From Scytonema sp. UIC 10036 (GTDB lineage Bacteria; Cyanobacteriota; Cyanobacteriia; Cyanobacteriales; Nostocaceae): a stretch of DNA of 60,138 nt. Location of the stretch: contig NZ_WJFC01000070.1 in assembly GCF_009725235.1 (NCBI RefSeq), positions 1 to 60,138 of the forward strand, read 5' to 3'. Position numbers and translations under genes: made by a program. Below are positions 9,201 to 16,554 of the stretch, one piece after another. Each line of letters opens with the position of its first letter. Within the stretch, counting starts at the first letter, position 1. Below the pieces are notes generated by a model. That model was given only the letters and a program-made list of their open reading frames with translations, did no database searches and was not told the DNA's origin.

Positions 9201-12200
9201 AAAACTTATGCTTCTGCGATCGCCAACACTGTTGAAGATCCCCTTTATCAAAACGAGCGTACTGGTAAAACCATCAATTACGCGATCCCAGTCGCCAATG
9301 GAGAATACACCGTTAACCTCAAGTTAGCAGAACTTTATTGGGGTAGTGCGCTTAAACGTATTTTTGATGTCAGTGCGGAAAATCAGCTAGTCTTTGATAA
9401 CCTCGATATTTTTGCGGAATCGGGCGCAAAAAACAAAGCTTTGGACAAGTCATTCAAAACTATCGTCACTGACGGTGTTTTGAATTTGAACATGGTGGCG
9501 AGTGTTGATAATGCCACAATTGATGCTATCGAAATCATTCCTGTTGGTACGCCAACGCCAAGCGTTATCCTACAGCTAACTAACGGGAATACCAGTGTCA
9601 CGGAAGGAGGCGCTACTGATACTTACTCCCTGGCTCTGAGTACTCAACCGACAGAAAATGTCACCATTAACCTAGCTGTTGGCAATCAACTCAGTGCCGA
9701 TAAAACCAGTGTTACCTTCACTCCTAATAACTGGAATATTGCTCAAACTATTACCCTCACTGCTGTTGATGATACTGTTATTGAAGGAGCGCAAACTGTC
9801 AGCATCACTCACAATGTTACCAGTACTGATAGTAATTACAACAATATCAGCGTTCCAAATGTAACTGTCTCCGTCACAGACAACGATAACCCAGCAGCAA
9901 CACCAGGAACAATTCGGATTGATGTTGGTGCTCAACAAGCTTACACCGATCTTGCTGGTAATGTTTGGAGTCCAGATCGGGATTTCCTGAACGGTACAAT
10001 CTTTACTACAGGTGCAGCGATCGCGAAAACTGACGACGATCCCCTCTATCAAACGCAACGTACTGCCAAAAACTTGGCTTACGAAATCCCTGTGGCAAAT
10101 GGCAACTACCTTGTGAATCTGCACTTTGCTGAATCTTACTGGAATGATTATGGTCAGAGAATCTTCGATATTTCTCTAGAAGGTGAGCAAGTATATGATG
10201 ACCTCGATATTTTTGGACAATCCAAAAATGCATTCTTCCCTGGTAAGAATTCTGCTCTTGCTTTATCTTTCCCAGAAATTACTGTAACTGATGGCAAACT
10301 TAATGTTAATTTTGCCGCCAGCTTTGACAACGCTGCACTTGCTGCTTTAGAAGTTATCCCTCTCACAGGTCCAAGAATGATTTTGCATCAGACTGCACGC
10401 AGTACTGAAGCTATGGAAGGGGGATACAGCGATACTTACTCAATAGTTCTCAATACTAAACCCACAGCAAATGTCACCATAAATTTGACACCAGACAGCC
10501 AAATCAGTACTGACAAAACAAGCGTTACCTTCACACCTGGTAACTGGAATGTTGCTCAGACGATCGCAGTGAACGCCATTGACGATACTTTAGAAGAAGG
10601 GACTCAAACAGTCAACATTGCTCACACGATTACCAGTGCAGATAGTGACTACAGCAGCTTGAGCGTTTCAAATCTTGCTGTTAAGGTCATTGATGATGAA
10701 CTTCCGCCCATCGATTTCACAAAGAAAAAAGTCGCTACAATAGGCGATCCTACTACAGGTGCTTGGGGTCCAGATGGTAGGTTGTACGTAGGTACTTACA
10801 GTGGTGAAATTCGAGCATACACCTTTGATGAGAACTACAATGTGATTGGCACCCAGATCATCACTACTTTGATGAATCTGCCTAATTCTGATATCTTAGG
10901 TATCGCTTTCAATCCTTTTGACTCGACTCCAAAAATTTACGTATCCCACAGTAAACTCTACGGTAATGGTGGAAGTAGCTTCCCCGAAACCGAAATCTCA
11001 GAATACAGCGGTCAAGTTTCAGTTCTCGAAGGACCCAATTTTTCAGTTATCAAACCTTTAATTACGGGGTTACCAGTTTCAAACCATGACCACGGGATTA
11101 ATGGCTTGACGTTTGACAATCAAGGTGATTTGTACATTGCTATTGGTGGCAATACTAATGGTGGTGTTCCCAATAGCAATATAGGTGGTCTTCCAGAATC
11201 TCCGTTTACAGCTGCGATTCTGAAAGCTAACATTACAAAAGCTAACTTCAACGGTCAGATTGAGTATGTTTTACCACCTGATTTTCAACCACCGAGTGGG
11301 TTAACTTTCGATGCTGCAGACAGCCAAGTATTTGGAGGTGTCGCAAAGGTTGCGTCTGGCGTGGATGTATCTGTGTATGCTAGTGGACTCCGGAATCCAT
11401 ATGATGTAGTTTTTACTACAAAGGGAATGCTATACGCCACAGATAACGGACACAATAAAGGCTTTGGTAGCCTCTCTACTTCCGCAACCACTGAAATATC
11501 GGCTTCTGGTGCGCCAGATGAACTGAACTTGGTGGAACAAGGCAGTTATTACGGTCATCCCAATCGCAATCGCGGACTCGAAGACAACCGCCAAAATATT
11601 TTTTATGCACCATCTCAAGCCAGTATCCCAGGAGTATATACTGCTCCATTAACAACGATGAGTGCTTCAACAAATGGAATTGTTGAGTACCGAGCAACCA
11701 CATTCAACAACCAACTGCGAGGAGATTTATTCGCTCAGCAATGGAACAAACAGCTTTATAACTTTAGTCTTTCATCTGATGGCAGACAAGTACAAAAAGT
11801 TGACTCCCTAACGGGTGTGACTGATGGGTTAGATATCGAAGTTGGTCCCGGAGGTGTCATTTTTGGTATGGATTTTGCTGAAGACGCAATTACAGTTGCG
11901 ACTCCTAACGATTCGTCCATAGTTGGAATGAAAGCCTTTGATATCGACAGATGGCGTGCTACTGCTACGGGTGGCGGTCAATTTATCATTGGTGGAGTTA
12001 ATTTCGGTAGTTTAGCGGATACCACAGTCACAATTGGTGGACAAGCTGCAACTCTTACCTCTGTTTCTACCAAGAGAATCATGGGAATTTTACCATCTTT
12101 TTCTAGCCCGTCTAACGATCTTTTAGACATAGAAGTCTACAGTAACGGTCAGCAATCTGTAATACCAGATGCTTTCTTGGCTTTATCTGGAAATACTGGT

Positions 12201-12209
12201 TTGGGTTAA
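6276..12209 (+). CDS. Giant malectin/Calx-beta repeat protein with C-terminal beta-propeller
   Basis: This 1977-residue modular protein is probably exported. After an N-terminal beta-rich region (1-290), Calx-beta-like modules alternate with malectin-like carbohydrate-binding modules. Calx-beta-like modules lie at about 296-408, 562-673, 827-940, 1092-1205 and 1366-1475. Malectin-like modules lie at about 412-560, 679-826, 944-1091 and, diverged, 1210-1366. Residues 1482-1875 resemble the PQQ-dependent sugar dehydrogenase/NHL propeller family (NHDHGINGLTF, GLRNPYDVVF). The last 90 residues resemble an IPT/TIG domain. No N-terminal signal peptide is visible, which would fit type I secretion, but no RTX nonapeptides were seen. 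Malectin modules bind glycans, so a matrix or sheath role in the polysaccharide made by the neighbours is plausible. It has no counterpart in copy B. Confidence 0.85.
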   Translation: MVSKALFTIDPSSSGINTSTYTASSFKITNNSTTGEKINRVLIDLSSSILPDLVFDPYGTVGDSTAKVFTVDSEGGTGYVTYNYLKAHDNGFDALEIIFNEFAPGKTFTFSIDVDPTSIKGSPAPGPNESGSVSGLELLGTTVTVDFSDNTSYTGQTYRIPNSADGSQVTIQPDIPLKPTIEVLGLPSTPSTVLEANQTVRVYGSQGATVNLLLMEAGLFTNNGSGFDLDPFEANSAISVNEKVGTIGTAGYVDIPITLTRSHADGGLNHIVAVIKAPDGTTSLPSTVQVVQLAPSPSVIVQPTGGNTSVAEGGATDTYSLALNTQPTANVTVNLAVGNQLFADKTSVTFTPSNWNTHQTITLSAIDDSVVEGAQTANITHTVSSADSNYNNLSVSNVSVTIADNDNPEATPGAIRINAGGQDYIDTTGNLWSADQYFSGGSTKTYASAIANTVEDPLYQNERTGKTINYAIPVANGEYTVNLKLAELYWGSALKRIFDVSAENQLVFDNLDIFAESGAKNKALDKSFKTIVTDGVLNLNMVASVDNATIDAIEIIPVGTPTPSVILQLTNGNTSVTEGGATDTYSLALSTQPTENVTINLAVGNQLSADKTSVTFTPNNWNIAQTITLSAVDDTVIEAAQTVSITHNVTSTDSNYNNISVPNVTVSVTDNDRPEPTPGTIRINTGGQEYTDTTGNLWSADQYFSGGSTKTYGSAIANTVEDPLYQSERTGKTLNYAIPVANGEYTVNLKLAELYWGSALKRIFDVSAENQLVFDNLDIFAESGAKNKALDKSFKTIVTDGVLNLSMVASVDNAKIDAIEIIPVGTPTPSVILQLTNGNTSVTEGGSADTYSLALSTQPTENVTINLALGNQLSADQTSVTFTPSNWNIAQTITLSAVDDTVVEGAQTANITHTVSSADSNYNNISIPNVSVTIADNDNSQATPGAIRINAGGQEYTDTTGNLWSADQYFSGGSTKTYASAIANTVEDPLYQNERTGKTINYAIPVANGEYTVNLKLAELYWGSALKRIFDVSAENQLVFDNLDIFAESGAKNKALDKSFKTIVTDGVLNLNMVASVDNATIDAIEIIPVGTPTPSVILQLTNGNTSVTEGGATDTYSLALSTQPTENVTINLAVGNQLSADKTSVTFTPNNWNIAQTITLTAVDDTVIEGAQTVSITHNVTSTDSNYNNISVPNVTVSVTDNDNPAATPGTIRIDVGAQQAYTDLAGNVWSPDRDFLNGTIFTTGAAIAKTDDDPLYQTQRTAKNLAYEIPVANGNYLVNLHFAESYWNDYGQRIFDISLEGEQVYDDLDIFGQSKNAFFPGKNSALALSFPEITVTDGKLNVNFAASFDNAALAALEVIPLTGPRMILHQTARSTEAMEGGYSDTYSIVLNTKPTANVTINLTPDSQISTDKTSVTFTPGNWNVAQTIAVNAIDDTLEEGTQTVNIAHTITSADSDYSSLSVSNLAVKVIDDELPPIDFTKKKVATIGDPTTGAWGPDGRLYVGTYSGEIRAYTFDENYNVIGTQIITTLMNLPNSDILGIAFNPFDSTPKIYVSHSKLYGNGGSSFPETEISEYSGQVSVLEGPNFSVIKPLITGLPVSNHDHGINGLTFDNQGDLYIAIGGNTNGGVPNSNIGGLPESPFTAAILKANITKANFNGQIEYVLPPDFQPPSGLTFDAADSQVFGGVAKVASGVDVSVYASGLRNPYDVVFTTKGMLYATDNGHNKGFGSLSTSATTEISASGAPDELNLVEQGSYYGHPNRNRGLEDNRQNIFYAPSQASIPGVYTAPLTTMSASTNGIVEYRATTFNNQLRGDLFAQQWNKQLYNFSLSSDGRQVQKVDSLTGVTDGLDIEVGPGGVIFGMDFAEDAITVATPNDSSIVGMKAFDIDRWRATATGGGQFIIGGVNFGSLADTTVTIGGQAATLTSVSTKRIMGILPSFSSPSNDLLDIEVYSNGQQSVIPDAFLALSGNTGLG
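7509..9902 (+). repeat. Three tandem 798-bp repeats inside the giant gene
   Basis: The DNA coding for each malectin plus Calx-beta pair recurs at exactly 798-bp spacing, starting at 7509, 8307 and 9105; a fourth, diverged unit starts at 9903. Long stretches are identical between units. Units 1 and 3 are closer to each other than to unit 2, in both the malectin part (YASAIANTVEDP against YGSAIANTVEDP) and the Calx-beta part (VIE-type against VVE-type ends). This implies a higher-order period of 1596 bp. The period is a multiple of three, so unit gain or loss keeps the frame. Confidence 0.9.
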
Positions 12210-12576
12210 AAACACGGCCAATATTCCTAACCAAGCAGTATTGCCTGGTAACTCAATTCTTGTGGGGTGGGCATCCTTGCCCACCTTTTATTTTTTAAAG
12301 TAAAAATTAAAGATATTGAATCGTTTTCCAACAATATTCGTATTTATACGTAATTCAAAAAAATCGTTTTAAAATAAAATAAAAAGCTAAAAAGCTTATT
12401 TCAAAAGAATGTGAGGAATCTTTTCACGCCAATTTTATAAAACAAAAAAGGCTTTATCATAAATACAAATATATCTCGTTATTTTTCCCGGATTCTGTGC
12501 AATAAATAGTATTAGTTAAAAAACTAAAGAGTCAGTTTTTCAACGTACATAAGTGCATTTATCTAAGAGTTTTTCA
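12210..12576. other. Spacer after the giant gene
   Basis: This stretch of 367 bp holds a terminator-like hairpin at 12266-12296 and then AT-rich sequence. No open frame with protein features is visible. Its last 60 bp, together with the start of the next gene, recur in degenerate form at 16471-16535. Confidence 0.6.
12266..12296 (+). terminator. Hairpin terminator after the giant gene
   Basis: The arms GGTGGGCA (12266-12273) and TGCCCACC (12278-12285) form a perfect 8-bp stem with a 4-base loop. They are followed by TTTTATTTTTT. This GTGGGCA/TGCCCAC hairpin is a common dispersed form in filamentous cyanobacteria, but here the T tract makes a terminator role likely. Confidence 0.7.
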
Positions 12577-13536
12577 ATGGTTAGTATTCCTCAAGTCAGT
12601 GTTATAGTCCCTGCCTATAACGTGAGTTCTTATATAGAAGATGCATTGCGATCGCTACAGCGCCAATCTTTTCAAGAATTTGAAGTGCTGGTTGTTGATG
12701 ATGGTTCCATCGATCGTACAGCCGATGTGGTGAAGCCTTACGTAGAAAAAGATTCTCGATTTCGATTATTGCAAAAGCAAAATGGTGGGTTATCATCAGC
12801 ACGGAACTATGGCATTCGTTATGCTTATGGAGAATACATAGCCCTGTTAGATGGTGATGATACATATCATCCAGACAAATTAGCTAACCACGTAGCAAGA
12901 CTAAAGCGCGATCCAAATGTGGGTGTAGTTTATAGCGCTTCAAAAGCAATTCGCGACGACGGGCGTCCAACATTTATGCACTTAAGTGGTAAACCAGTCC
13001 ACTCCAATCCACTGCTAGCTTTACTATGCAAGAATTTTGTGGGACATGGTTCTAATGCTGTCTTCCGCCGCTCAATAGTGGATGAAGTGGGTGAATTCGA
13101 TGAAAGTTTACGCAGTTCTGAAGATGTTGATTTTTGGTTGAGAATATCAGCAACACAGAAATGGAAATTTTATCGCGAATCACGAGTTTTGTGTTACTAT
13201 CGCGTCCGTCCCTCCGGGCTTTCATTCAATGTAGCGCAGATGCAGCATTATAACGAACAGGTCATTCGGAATGCTTTTCTTCGTTCCCCCGAGTTGGTTG
13301 AGCCTATGTTACCAACAGCTTACGCTTATATGCACCGTTACTTAGCTCGCTTATCTCTTCAAGGTGGTCATTCTGAAAAAGCACGTTATTTTCTTGACCA
13401 AGCTTTAGCATTTGATAAGTCAATTTTTTATCGCGATTTGCGCTCGCTACTGACTTTATTTGCTGTGTGTCTTGCACCAATTGCTCAGCCAGCTATTCGA
13501 CGCTCTCTTGGTTCAGTCAAATATATGCAGAAATAA
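12577..13536 (+). CDS. Family 2 glycosyltransferase (copy A, second GT2)
   Basis: This GT2 enzyme of about 319 residues starts MVSIPQVSVIVPAYNV. The donor-binding strand is followed by VVDDGSIDRTADV and the metal-binding motif ALLDGDDTYHPDKL near residue 90. FVGHGSNAVFRRS and SSEDVDFWLRIS occur in the second half, the latter probably the catalytic-base region (ED). The frame is open eight codons further upstream to a GTG at 12553, but the ATG at 12577 matches the start of the copy B paralog (24368) and is preferred. The gene ends 23 bp before the Wzx-like gene, so the two are probably co-transcribed. The sugar added is unknown. Confidence 0.88.
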   Translation: MVSIPQVSVIVPAYNVSSYIEDALRSLQRQSFQEFEVLVVDDGSIDRTADVVKPYVEKDSRFRLLQKQNGGLSSARNYGIRYAYGEYIALLDGDDTYHPDKLANHVARLKRDPNVGVVYSASKAIRDDGRPTFMHLSGKPVHSNPLLALLCKNFVGHGSNAVFRRSIVDEVGEFDESLRSSEDVDFWLRISATQKWKFYRESRVLCYYRVRPSGLSFNVAQMQHYNEQVIRNAFLRSPELVEPMLPTAYAYMHRYLARLSLQGGHSEKARYFLDQALAFDKSIFYRDLRSLLTLFAVCLAPIAQPAIRRSLGSVKYMQK

Positions 13537-13559
13537 AGATTCCCTCCAAAATTTACCTC

Positions 13560-15029
13560 ATGAACCTTTCTTCAGTTATCAAAAATGGATTTTGGGCAAC
13601 ATACGGAGCGATCGCAACACGTATGCTATCCTTGTTCAGCAACCTAATGCTAGCAAGACTATTACTCCCCTCTGAATTTGGAGTGATTGGCATTGCCTAT
13701 ATTTTTTGGGCTTTTGTAAATTTGTTTGTTTCTCAAGATTCAGCCGGATCGTTTCTTGTCTATAAAGGTATTGAAGACAAGCGTTATGTTAATACAGCTT
13801 TCACGCTTGGTTTAAGCATTGGGTTAGTTTTGGCTTTCGGGATGGTTACAGCATCTCCCACAATCGCTAGTTTTTTCGGCGAGCCAAACTTGGTTGGGAT
13901 ACTCATTGGGTTTGCGTTTAACTTGATACTGGCTTCTATTCAGTCAATTTACGTAGGTATAATGACTAGAAGAATGCTGTATAGAGAACTCGCGAATGCA
14001 AACTTAATAGCTTCAATGGTTCGAGTCTTCTCCACAGCCTTTTGTGCATCTGTTGGTTTGAGCTACTGGTCATTTGTTATAGGAGACACGGCTTTTTGGT
14101 TAACACTATGCGTTTTAACCCAACGTCATGTCAAGCATAAGTTTCAATTACAGATCGATCCAGAAATCAGGGGAGAAGTCTTGTCTTACTGTCTTGGAGG
14201 TACAGGCTCTAGCTTGGGTTTTTATTTCAATGCTAACTGTGATAACTTCATCATTGGTAAACTTTTAGGGAATACTTATTTGGGCTTTTACAACTTTGCT
14301 TACCAATTGACAATGGCACTCAACTCAATCCTCAATCAAGCATTTAGTCAAGTTGGTATGTCAACCTTTGCTCAATTACCTAGCGATCGCCATCAAGAAA
14401 ACGCTCTACTTAAAGTCGTTGAACAAATAGCTTTCCTCACTGCTCCTATCTATGCCTTATTCTTCTTAGTCATTGACCAGCATACAATTTCTTTGATATT
14501 TGGAACTAAGTGGATTCCTTCCTCTTCTGTCATTCCTTGGTTACTCATTTTTGCATACTTTCGTCTCATTAACGTTGCTCTGTTCTTTATGCTCTCTGCA
14601 AAAGGAAAACCGGGGCTTAATGCTAAAATTAATCTCCAAATAGCACCAATAGCGATTTTAAGTTTTATCATCGGTGCCTGTTATGGAGAAATTGTTGGGG
14701 TCAGTATTGCCGTTGCTCTAGTGTTAGGGCTTTTTTGGACTATCTACAGTTGGTGGATAGGTTGTAGAGCCATGGGCTGGCAACTAAGACAGTTTTTAAT
14801 TCCTTGCTTTTTACCAAGTGCGATCGCATTATTAGCCATTGCGTTTTCTTTTAGCGCTCCTGGATTTTTCAAGCCAGTTGTCTTTCTTGTCAGTTATGGA
14901 ATTTTAGGAAGAATTTTGGCTAAAAAACAATTTTTGACTTATCAAGTTTTTGCTAGTATAGCCTTTCTCCGTCTCATGAAGTATACCCCCCTTTCATCCC
15001 TCCTTGGTAAGGGGGACAGAGGGGGGTAA
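13560..15029 (+). CDS. Wzx-like polysaccharide flippase (copy A)
   Basis: This multi-spanning membrane protein of about 489 residues belongs to the PST/MOP oligosaccharide flippase family, which moves lipid-linked repeat units across the plasma membrane. It begins MNLSSVIKNGFWATYGAIAT and carries FGVIGIAYIFWAF, typical of the first two helices; about 12-14 hydrophobic segments follow. The start at 13560 is chosen because the copy B paralog starts equivalently (MKLSAILKNG). The frame is open upstream, but that part overlaps the GT2 gene without conservation. The last 16 or so residues (YTPLSSLLGKGDRGG) are encoded by a dispersed repeat, so the natural C-terminus appears to have been replaced. 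Confidence 0.88.
   Translation: MNLSSVIKNGFWATYGAIATRMLSLFSNLMLARLLLPSEFGVIGIAYIFWAFVNLFVSQDSAGSFLVYKGIEDKRYVNTAFTLGLSIGLVLAFGMVTASPTIASFFGEPNLVGILIGFAFNLILASIQSIYVGIMTRRMLYRELANANLIASMVRVFSTAFCASVGLSYWSFVIGDTAFWLTLCVLTQRHVKHKFQLQIDPEIRGEVLSYCLGGTGSSLGFYFNANCDNFIIGKLLGNTYLGFYNFAYQLTMALNSILNQAFSQVGMSTFAQLPSDRHQENALLKVVEQIAFLTAPIYALFFLVIDQHTISLIFGTKWIPSSSVIPWLLIFAYFRLINVALFFMLSAKGKPGLNAKINLQIAPIAILSFIIGACYGEIVGVSIAVALVLGLFWTIYSWWIGCRAMGWQLRQFLIPCFLPSAIALLAIAFSFSAPGFFKPVVFLVSYGILGRILAKKQFLTYQVFASIAFLRLMKYTPLSSLLGKGDRGG
14985..15027 (+). repeat. Dispersed C/G-rich repeat forming the 3' end of the wzx-like gene
   Basis: A run of CCCCCC-TTTCATCCC-TCCTTGG-TAAGGGGG-ACAGA-GGGGGG forms an imperfect hairpin. 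It is the same family as the 39-bp repeats at 60045-60138. It supplies the final codons and the stop of the flippase gene. Confidence 0.8.
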
Positions 15030-15212
15030 TTTTCGTACCTCACCAAGTTAAAATTTGCTGTAAGTTTATTCAACGCTTCACTAAAAGACGGAGCAAGGGG
15101 TAAAAAATAAACCAGCTTTTCTGCAGGTAGTAGCGATGCATGCGCTCAAGCGCTAGTACAAACCAGTGTTCGTTTTTCTTTCACTTTTCAAAATATAAAT
15201 CGAGGTGTCATT

Positions 15213-16271
15213 GTGAAAAAGCAACCTTTAGTTAGTCTTTTAATCAATAATTACAACTACGATATGTTTTTATCTGAGGCTATTGAAAGTAGCTTAAACC
15301 AAACATATTCCAATATTGAAGTCATCGTAGTAGATGATGGCTCTACAGATAGCTCGGCAAAAATTATTAACAGCTATCAAGATAAAGTCATTCCTGTTTT
15401 AAAGGCAAATGGTGGTCAAGCCTCAGCTTTTAATGCAGGGTTTGCGATCGCCAAGGGAGAAATCATTATTTTTCTAGATAGTGATGATGTGCTCCTACCT
15501 GATATTGTTGAGAAGACGGTATTAGCTTTTCAAGAAAACAAAGATGCCGTTAAGGTTCAATACAGGTTACAAGTCATTGATGTCAACAGCCAACCTACAG
15601 GAGAAATCGTACCATTAAGTAGTTGTAAGATGCCTAATGGAGATTTAAAGCCTCAAATCTTTAAATTTGGTAGTTATACTTGGCCACCAACAAGTGGAAA
15701 TGCATTTAAAGCAAGTATGCTCCGACAACTGTTACCTATGCCAGAGGATGTGTATCGCATATCTGCTGACCGTTATTTAAATAACTTAAGTGTGATGTTT
15801 GGTGCAGTCGTCTCGTTAGATGAAATAGGTGGCTTTTATAGAGTCCATGGCAAAAATAATTTTCGCACTAGCAAGATTAATGTAAACAAGCTCAGACGCC
15901 AACTTATTGGAGCAGCTAGAGTACATGCAAAAAAACGAGAATTAGCGCGTACTTTATATTCTCTTGATATTTCTTATGTAGAATCAAGAGATTTACTGCA
16001 CGTGATGAATCGAATCATAGTGTTGAAGTTAGATCGCCAGAACTATCCTCTGACAGATAGTTTATTAAATTTGTGTTGGCAAGGATTAATTGTTTCTCTA
16101 GTTTATTGTGATTATCATTGGTCGCGAAAACTAGTCTTAGCTTCGTGGTTTGTACTTATGTTCTTGCTTCCAAACTCAATGGCTGAGAATATTACAAATC
16201 AAATTTTCTATCCAAACACCAGAGGCGGTTTTACAAGAAAACTGCTAGCCACTATGAAAAAATTTGCATAA
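15213..16271 (+). CDS. Family 2 glycosyltransferase (copy A, third GT2)
   Basis: This 352-residue GT2 enzyme begins VKKQPLVSLLINNYNYDMF. It has VIVVDDGSTDSS near residue 40 and the acidic motif IFLDSDDVLLPDI near residue 92. After the GT-A domain, about 90 residues continue with a hydrophobic stretch (KLVLASWFVLMFLLP), perhaps membrane-associated. The start is a GTG with GAGGTG six bases upstream (15202-15207). It occupies the slot between the wzx-like and wzy-like genes. In copy B this slot holds a different GT2 gene (26892), so the two loci probably make repeat units that differ in at least one sugar. Confidence 0.87.
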   Translation: MKKQPLVSLLINNYNYDMFLSEAIESSLNQTYSNIEVIVVDDGSTDSSAKIINSYQDKVIPVLKANGGQASAFNAGFAIAKGEIIIFLDSDDVLLPDIVEKTVLAFQENKDAVKVQYRLQVIDVNSQPTGEIVPLSSCKMPNGDLKPQIFKFGSYTWPPTSGNAFKASMLRQLLPMPEDVYRISADRYLNNLSVMFGAVVSLDEIGGFYRVHGKNNFRTSKINVNKLRRQLIGAARVHAKKRELARTLYSLDISYVESRDLLHVMNRIIVLKLDRQNYPLTDSLLNLCWQGLIVSLVYCDYHWSRKLVLASWFVLMFLLPNSMAENITNQIFYPNTRGGFTRKLLATMKKFA

Positions 16272-16298
16272 TTACAGGGGCTTTTTCATCTTCTAGCA

Positions 16299-16331
16299 GT
16301 AGGTTGGGTTGAGGAACGAAACCCAACCTAC
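16299..16331. repeat. Dispersed palindromic repeat (GTAGGTTGGGTT hairpin)
   Basis: The arms GTAGGTTGGGTT and AACCCAACCTAC flank the loop GAGGAACGA, giving a perfect 12-bp stem. The same family occurs at 26741-26800, 39900-39969 and 42421-42492. It lies 28 bp after a GT2 stop and may end the transcript, but has no T tract. Confidence 0.85.
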
Positions 16332-16470
16332 AATTAAGCTTCATCAAAACTAAAAATACTTAGATGGTTTTCCGCAAGATTTTTTCACAATATGTATGTC
16401 ATAACTGTTGTTAAGTAAATCTACCAAAATCAAAGCTGGAGAAAGGAGTCAAATTGATAAGTTATAGGAA

Positions 16471-16535
16471 TGCATCTATCTCAAGGTTTTTGAATATCTC
16501 TTCTGTCTAAAGTTAGTGTTGTAGTCTTTGCCTAT
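16471..16535 (+). pseudogene. Relic of a GT2 gene start
   Basis: These 65 bp align over most positions with 12553-12617, the upstream region and first codons of the second copy A GT2 gene. TGCATCTATCTCAAGGTTTT matches its leader, and AAAGTTAGTGTTGTAGT then TGCCTAT matches the VSVVVPAY codons of that gene and its paralog at 24368. The ATG is gone and the match stops 20 bp before the wzy-like gene. It appears to be a scar of recombination between duplicated GT2 genes. Confidence 0.55.
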
Positions 16536-16554
16536 TTCACATTGGACACTTTGA

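Noticed and set aside
7461..9601. Several recurring frames of 60-125 codons on both strands inside the giant gene
   Set aside because: They are the same shadow frames repeated every 798 bp because of the DNA repeats, not separate genes.
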